Source: JARYMI01 sp037444845 (GTDB taxonomy: Bacteria; Acidobacteriota; Aminicenantia; Aminicenantales; UBA8522). From it: a stretch of DNA of 18,188 nt. Positions 14,008 through 18,188 of the stretch are shown here, one piece after another. Within the stretch, counting starts at the first letter, position 1. Each line of letters starts with the position of its first letter. Position numbers and translations under genes: made by a program. The stretch is taken from contig JBBILQ010000054.1 of the NCBI GenBank assembly GCA_037444845.1, forward strand, positions 1-18,188, in the 5' to 3' direction. A model generated the notes under the pieces. The model did no database searches. It worked only from the letters and a program-made list of their open reading frames with translations, and was not told the DNA's origin.

Positions 14008-15258
14008 ATGTATAAGAAGGCCATGCGACGCCAACATAAAAGAATCAGCCGGAGAGAATTTTTTGGCCACAGTCTTTTTGGGCTGGCCTGCTTTGGGCTG
14101 GCGAGAACCAAAGGATCGCCTTTTGGCGATCGGCCCGGCGCGAGACCAGGAGAAGCTCCTGGTAGAGAGCCCATCCAGCGATCGCTGGGGAAAACGGGCC
14201 TCAGCCTGCCCATCGTCAGCCTGGGTGTGATGAACGCCGACAACCCTGATCTCGTGCGCAGAGCCGTTGACAAGGGAATCCGCCATTTCGACACAGCTCA
14301 TGTCTATCAGCGCGGCCGGAATGAGGACATGGTCGGCAGCGTGATCAGGGAACTCGGAGTCCGCGAAAAAACCGTCATCGCCACCAAGGCCATGACCCCG
14401 CGGGAAAGGGAGGGCAAGACGCCGCAGCAGATAAAACAGAATTTCGTTAAAGCCGTGGAAGAAAGCCTCAGGAGGCTTAGGACCGATTATATCGATATCC
14501 TCTATGTCCATGATGTCAAGGACACCGGGGAAGTAAGTAATCCGGGCATCACCGAGGCTTTGGCTCTGCTCAAAGATCAGAAAAAAACGCGCTTCGTCGG
14601 GTTTTCCACCCATGCCAACATGGCCGCCTGTCTCGAGGAAGCTTGCCGCGGCAAATTCTACGACGTTGTTCTCACCACTTTTAATTATGCCTTGGCTGAT
14701 GACACAGAGCTGCTCTCCTCCTTCCAAAAAGCCAGGGACTCTGGGATCGGCCTCATTGCCATGAAAACACAGTGCAGTCAGTACTGGTACAGGGAACATG
14801 TCTCTGCCTCCAAGCAGCAGTATTACGAAGGCCAGATCCTCCATTCAGCCCTCCTGAAATGGGTCCTCCGGCATGATGCCATCACGACCGCGGTTCCCGG
14901 GTGCACCACCTTAGAGCAGCTCGAGGCTGATTGGCGGGTCGCTTTTGACCTCGCCTACACTCAGGAGGAAGGAAAATTCCTCGATGACAGGAAAGTCAAA
15001 ACAACCCTGGCTTACTGCGTGCAGTGTTCCCGCTGCGTTTCCACCTGCCCGCAGGCCGTTGACATCCCCTCTTTGATGCGGACTCACATGTACCTGACCT
15101 GTTACTCCAATCCGAGCCTGGCCAGCCAGACTCTTGAGGGAATGTCGGGGAGCAAAGGATTCCGGGCCTGTTCTGCCTGTGAGTCCTGCCGGGCAACCTG
15201 CGGCCGGGGAGTGCCCGTGGCCAGCCGTATCACGGAGCTCAGGCTGGCTCTAACTTAG
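14008..15258 (+). CDS. Tat-exported aldo/keto reductase with ferredoxin-like C terminus
   Basis: This 416-residue protein begins with a twin-arginine signal (ISRREFFGHSLFGLACFGLA, R15-R16), so it is likely folded with cofactors and exported. An aldo/keto reductase barrel follows (about 55-320) with the catalytic tetrad D95, Y100, K127 and H168 in FDTAHVY, IATKAM and YVHDV. The C terminus has two cysteine clusters: CVQCSRCVSTCP (C337, C340, C343, C347) and CSACESCRATC (C388, C391, C394, C398), fit to hold iron-sulfur centres. Related proteins are common but their substrates are unknown. The start could also be the ATG at 14023; neither has a well-spaced ribosome binding site (AGGAG lies 20 nt before 14008). 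It is divergent from the glucosaminidase operon and its stop overlaps that of the convergent atpD. Confidence 0.87.
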   Translation: MYKKAMRRQHKRISRREFFGHSLFGLACFGLARTKGSPFGDRPGARPGEAPGREPIQRSLGKTGLSLPIVSLGVMNADNPDLVRRAVDKGIRHFDTAHVYQRGRNEDMVGSVIRELGVREKTVIATKAMTPREREGKTPQQIKQNFVKAVEESLRRLRTDYIDILYVHDVKDTGEVSNPGITEALALLKDQKKTRFVGFSTHANMAACLEEACRGKFYDVVLTTFNYALADDTELLSSFQKARDSGIGLIAMKTQCSQYWYREHVSASKQQYYEGQILHSALLKWVLRHDAITTAVPGCTTLEQLEADWRVAFDLAYTQEEGKFLDDRKVKTTLAYCVQCSRCVSTCPQAVDIPSLMRTHMYLTCYSNPSLASQTLEGMSGSKGFRACSACESCRATCGRGVPVASRITELRLALT

Positions 15259-15866
15259 TGGCCGCGGACGATCTCCTTGACGCGCATCAACTGGACCTGG
15301 TAGGACCGCTCGATTTCTTCCAGCCGCGAGGAGATGTAGGCAATGGTCTCCTTGATATTCGGGATGAGGATGTGTTCGAGGGCGTTGACGCGGCGCCGCG
15401 TGGATTCGATCTCTGAGGAAAGGAGCTCAGCCGCCTTCCAGAGCCTCGCCATCTCTAAAAGGTCGTCCAGAGTCTCTTTGGCCTTTTTGATGCCGATATC
15501 CAGTTCAGCTTCTGTATTCAACAGGTCATAATCAGAAACCTCGAGCGATTCGACCGCAAACCGGGGAACAGCGAGGTTAAGAATGCGCTCTTTTTTTGTT
15601 TCCAGGACAAGCTTCCCTTCGGGCAAAAGCCTTTCCAAATCGGCCAGGGAATGCCTTGTCCGGGCCAGGGCAAAAGAAAGAAATATCTTCCTGAGCTTGG
15701 AGCTCACGCTCTCCTGGATTTCGGAAAGACGGCGGATGGTCTCGAGGAATTGCCGCATCAGCTCCTCGAGCTTGTCCTTGAGTAACTTGTGGCCGCGCTC
15801 AGCCAGCGCCAGCCGGCGGCGCAGCCGCAGCAGCTCCATCCGGTTCGGGTTGACGCTGAGTCTCAT
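15255..15866 (-). CDS. atpD: V/A-type ATP synthase subunit D
   Basis: This 203-residue subunit forms the central rotor stalk that turns inside the A3B3 ring. The N-terminal signature MRLSVNPNRMELLRLRRRLA and the C-terminal RRRVNALEHILIP followed by a long helix are typical of the family. The length (about 200-220) is normal, and most of the protein is predicted coiled coil. It is the last gene of the visible operon, 103 bp after atpB, and has its own weak ribosome binding site. Its stop codon overlaps the aldo/keto reductase stop on the other strand (CTTAG), leaving no room for a conventional terminator. Confidence 0.93.
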   Translation of the reverse strand: MRLSVNPNRMELLRLRRRLALAERGHKLLKDKLEELMRQFLETIRRLSEIQESVSSKLRKIFLSFALARTRHSLADLERLLPEGKLVLETKKERILNLAVPRFAVESLEVSDYDLLNTEAELDIGIKKAKETLDDLLEMARLWKAAELLSSEIESTRRRVNALEHILIPNIKETIAYISSRLEEIERSYQVQLMRVKEIVRGH

Positions 15867-15969
15867 GACTAAACCGGTCTCTCCAATGTCATTCCGAGCG
15901 AAGCCAGGAATCCCGCAGAGGATCGCTTCGTCGCGGATCTCCTCGCAACTGCATCACGAAACCTTCCTG
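15867..15969. repeat. Structured repeat-like insert between atpB and atpD
   Basis: The 103-bp gap contains TGTCATTCCGAGCGAAGCC (from 15888), the start of a motif I recognise as a common dispersed intergenic repeat in bacterial genomes. CGAAGC (15899-15904) and GCTTCG (15925-15930) can pair, and further GC-rich partial palindromes follow (GGATCGC, GCGGATC). There is only one copy in the window, so the repeat status rests on memory of similar sequences. Confidence 0.4.
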
Positions 15970-17334
15970 TCAGTAATAATTATCGAGGTACTCCGGCCGG
16001 ATGCGTTTCAGCTCGGCTCGCGGGATGAGCCGGAGAAGACGCCAGCCGATCTCCAGAGTCTCGATGACACTCCGTGCGTCGAACTCACTCTGCCGGACGA
16101 ACTCATTCTCAAAGGCATCGGAGAACTCGAGGTAGAGCTTGTCCAGGTCGCTCAGCGAGGCCTCGCCCAAGATGAGAGCCAGCTCACGGGCCTCCTTGCC
16201 GCGGGCGTAACAGGCGAAGATCTGGTTCAGGACGTCAGCATGGTCCTGTCGGGTTTTCCCGGCGCCAATCCCTTTGTCTTTAAGCCGGGAAAGGCTGGGC
16301 AGGACGTCGATAGGAGGATAAATGCCTTTCCGGTGGAGTTCGCGGCTGAGCATGATCTGTCCCTCGGTGATGTAACCTGTGAGGTCGGCGATCGGATGCG
16401 TCTTGTCGTCTTCCGGCATGGTCAGGATGGGGATGAGCGTGATCGACCCGGTCTTGCCCTTGATCCGGCCGGCCCTCTCGTACGTTGAGGCCAGGTCGGT
16501 GTAAAGGTAGCCGGGATAGCCGCGCCGTCCGGGGATCTCCTTGCGCGCCGCTGAAATCTCGCGCAGGGCTTCGGCATAGAACGTCATGTCCACCAAGATG
16601 ACCAGGACGTGCATGTCCAGGTCGAAGGCGAGGTACTCGGCGCACGTCAGCGTTAAGCGCGGCGTGGCGATGCGCTCGATCGGCGGCTCATTGGCCAGGT
16701 TCAGAAACAGAACCGCCCTTTCCAGAGCGCCGGTGTTGCGGAAATCCTCGATGAAGAAATTGGCTTCTTCAAAAGTGATGCCCATGGCCCCGAAGACGAC
16801 GGCGAATTTCTCCTCTTTTCCCAGCACCTTGGCCTGCCGCGCTATCTGAGCGGCGATTCGCGCGTGGGGAAGCCCGCTTCCCGAAAAAAGAGGCAGCTTC
16901 TGGCCGCGCACGAGCGGGTTCATGCCGTCGATCGAAGAAATGCCCGTTTCGATAAACTCGGACGGGTAATCGCGCGCATCGGGGTTGATGGGGTTTCCGG
17001 AAATATCAACCTGCTTTTTGGCGATGATCTGAGGGCCTCCGTCTTTCGGCCGGCCAGAGCCGTCAAAGACGCGGCCGATGATCTCTTCGGACACACCGAG
17101 GGCCTGGGACCGGCCCAGAAACCTCACCCTCGACCTTTCCACATCCAGGCCGACAGTGCCCTCGAAAACCTGGACGATGGCCCGGTCTGTGGACACATCG
17201 AGGACGGTGCCGCGGCGGAGCAGCCCGGCAGCCGTTTCTATCTCCACCAGCTCGCCGTACTTGACCTCTCTGATTTTTTCGACAATAAGGAGCGGCCCGA
17301 CGATGTTGGAAACCGTCAAATATTCTTTATACAT
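15970..17334 (-). CDS. atpB: V/A-type ATP synthase subunit B
   Basis: This 454-residue subunit is the non-catalytic nucleotide-binding partner of subunit A in the A3B3 head. An N-terminal beta barrel (about 1-75) is followed by the nucleotide-binding domain, in which the P-loop is degenerate (SGSGLPH, 151-157), as is normal for subunit B. MTFYAEALREISAARKEIPG and YPGYLYTDLASTYERAGRI are family signatures. The length is typical (about 460). It starts 10 nt after the subunit A stop; GAGTGAGAGG upstream overlaps that stop and can serve as the ribosome binding site. Confidence 0.95.
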   Translation of the reverse strand: MYKEYLTVSNIVGPLLIVEKIREVKYGELVEIETAAGLLRRGTVLDVSTDRAIVQVFEGTVGLDVERSRVRFLGRSQALGVSEEIIGRVFDGSGRPKDGGPQIIAKKQVDISGNPINPDARDYPSEFIETGISSIDGMNPLVRGQKLPLFSGSGLPHARIAAQIARQAKVLGKEEKFAVVFGAMGITFEEANFFIEDFRNTGALERAVLFLNLANEPPIERIATPRLTLTCAEYLAFDLDMHVLVILVDMTFYAEALREISAARKEIPGRRGYPGYLYTDLASTYERAGRIKGKTGSITLIPILTMPEDDKTHPIADLTGYITEGQIMLSRELHRKGIYPPIDVLPSLSRLKDKGIGAGKTRQDHADVLNQIFACYARGKEARELALILGEASLSDLDKLYLEFSDAFENEFVRQSEFDARSVIETLEIGWRLLRLIPRAELKRIRPEYLDNYY

Positions 17335-17344
17335 GGACAGCCTC

Positions 17345-18188
17345 TCACTCCTGGCCCTCTCTGAGGTTCTTGAAGGAGCCGTCGATCTCCAAGTAGACCT
17401 CTAAGAGCCCCGCGTCCTCCTCGGGCAGGTATTTCATCTGCGAGATCCTTTCCCTCACCTTGAGCGCGAGAACACTTTCTAAGGGCCTCCCTTCCTCAAG
17501 AGCTCTCAGCCCTTGATGATGGAAATGAAGGATGGACCTCAGCATCAGGTACTGTTTTCTCATGGATGTGTACGTGTCCTGGGGATGAAAAGCATTCTGG
17601 TGGAGAAAATCTTCGCGGATGGAGCGCGCTGATTCCAGAATAAGCCGCTCTTTGGCTGACAGGGATTCGACGCCAACCAGGCGGGCGATTTCCCGGAGCT
17701 CCGCCTCTTCCTCTAAAAGGAGCATGGCTTCCTGGCGGAGATCGGAGAAATCCTCAGCGACCTTGTTCTTGAGGAATGATTTGATGTTCTCGCTGTAAAG
17801 GGAATAGCTCAGGAGCCAGTTGATGGCCGGGAAATGGCGCATGTTGGCCAGGCGATCGTCAAGCCCCCAGAAGACTTTGACGACTTTAAGCGTGGCCTGG
17901 ACGACAGGGTCGGACAGGTCTCCTCCCGGCGGAGAGACGGCCCCGATCACGCTCAGAGCTGCCGGTCGTTCATCCGAGCCTAAGCAGATGACTTTGCCAG
18001 CCCGCTCGTAGAACTCGGCAATCCGGCTGGCCAGGTAGGCGGGATAGCCTTCCTCGCCGGGCATCTCTTCCATCCGGCCTGATATTTCCCGCAGGGCTTC
18101 GGCCCAGCGGCTGGAGGAGTCAGCCATGAGGGCGACCGAGTAGCCCATATCCCTGAAGTACTCGGCGATCGTCATCCCTGTGTAGATC
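17345..18188 (-). CDS. atpA: V/A-type ATP synthase subunit A, C-terminal part
   Basis: This is the catalytic subunit of the V/A-type ATPase, cut by the window end: the frame is open to base 18188 (IYTGMTIAEYFRDMG). The visible 280 residues hold the second half of the nucleotide-binding domain, VALMADSSSRWAEALREISG, GEEGYPAYL and the SPPGGDLSDPV segment, then the helical C-terminal domain. The P-loop and the V-type insertion lie outside. The full protein is usually near 580 residues. Gene order A-B-D with short A-B spacing is standard; subunits E, I and K would be expected upstream of A, outside the window. Whether the ion is H+ or Na+ cannot be judged here. Confidence 0.95.
   Translation of the reverse strand, partial: IYTGMTIAEYFRDMGYSVALMADSSSRWAEALREISGRMEEMPGEEGYPAYLASRIAEFYERAGKVICLGSDERPAALSVIGAVSPPGGDLSDPVVQATLKVVKVFWGLDDRLANMRHFPAINWLLSYSLYSENIKSFLKNKVAEDFSDLRQEAMLLLEEEAELREIARLVGVESLSAKERLILESARSIREDFLHQNAFHPQDTYTSMRKQYLMLRSILHFHHQGLRALEEGRPLESVLALKVRERISQMKYLPEEDAGLLEVYLEIDGSFKNLREGQE

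Noticed and set aside
13960..14844. Minus-strand open frame of 294 codons
   Set aside because: Antisense to the aldo/keto reductase, whose motifs are unmistakable.
15583..16488. Plus-strand open frame of 301 codons across atpD and atpB
   Set aside because: It spans two genes and their gap on the opposite strand; serine/arginine-rich noise.
1..18188. CRISPR arrays, tRNA or rRNA genes
   Set aside because: No regularly spaced repeats, no cloverleaf-like stretch and no rRNA-like sequence was seen by eye on either strand.

Overview
The window looks like about 18 kb of a bacterial chromosome. GC-rich core operons occupy roughly 4.9-18.2 kb. An AT-richer accessory stretch with two toxin-antitoxin-type pairs and mobile-element debris occupies roughly 0-4.8 kb. 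V/A-type ATPase genes, a Tat-exported aldo/keto reductase with ferredoxin cysteines, a radical-SAM aminomutase and a chitosan-type GH2 enzyme together suggest an uncultured anaerobic saccharolytic bacterium. A Candidatus Aminicenantes/Acidobacteriota-like origin is my guess from protein style only, with low confidence.

Layout, accessory part. A truncated IS1634-like transposase (60-1043) is followed by a stretch dense in inverted repeats (1134-1334). Next is a RHH antitoxin/RelE-type toxin pair (1529-1997) with a palindromic operator over its promoter. On the minus strand, a small secreted protein and a GYD-domain protein (2183-2825) form a pair behind a consensus promoter. A scrap of ABC ATPase and a scrap of IS91-type zinc ribbon (3117-3397) lead into an MNT nucleotidyltransferase/HEPN pair (3445-4346), which is bracketed by a 70-bp direct repeat. 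A 160-bp MITE-like element follows at 4601-4760, with a second, nearly identical copy at 8877-9036.

Layout, core part. (i) A minus-strand four-gene operon, 8633 to 4898, encodes two paralogous D-Ala-D-Ala-ligase-like ATP-grasp enzymes, a GNAT acetyltransferase and a lysine 2,3-aminomutase-like radical SAM enzyme. The genes overlap or abut and sit behind one good promoter. This is the best candidate for an undescribed pathway: making, acetylating and ligating a beta-amino acid such as beta-lysine. (ii) A minus-strand operon, 13845 to 9067, encodes a GH2 exo-beta-D-glucosaminidase, an FHS-type MFS sugar transporter and a ROK sugar kinase. Together they make a coherent route for releasing, importing and phosphorylating glucosamine. 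(iii) A divergent Tat-exported aldo/keto reductase with two four-cysteine clusters lies at 14008-15258. (iv) A minus-strand V/A-ATPase operon, A (cut by the window end), B, D, lies at 18188 to 15255. A structured repeat-like insert sits between B and D.
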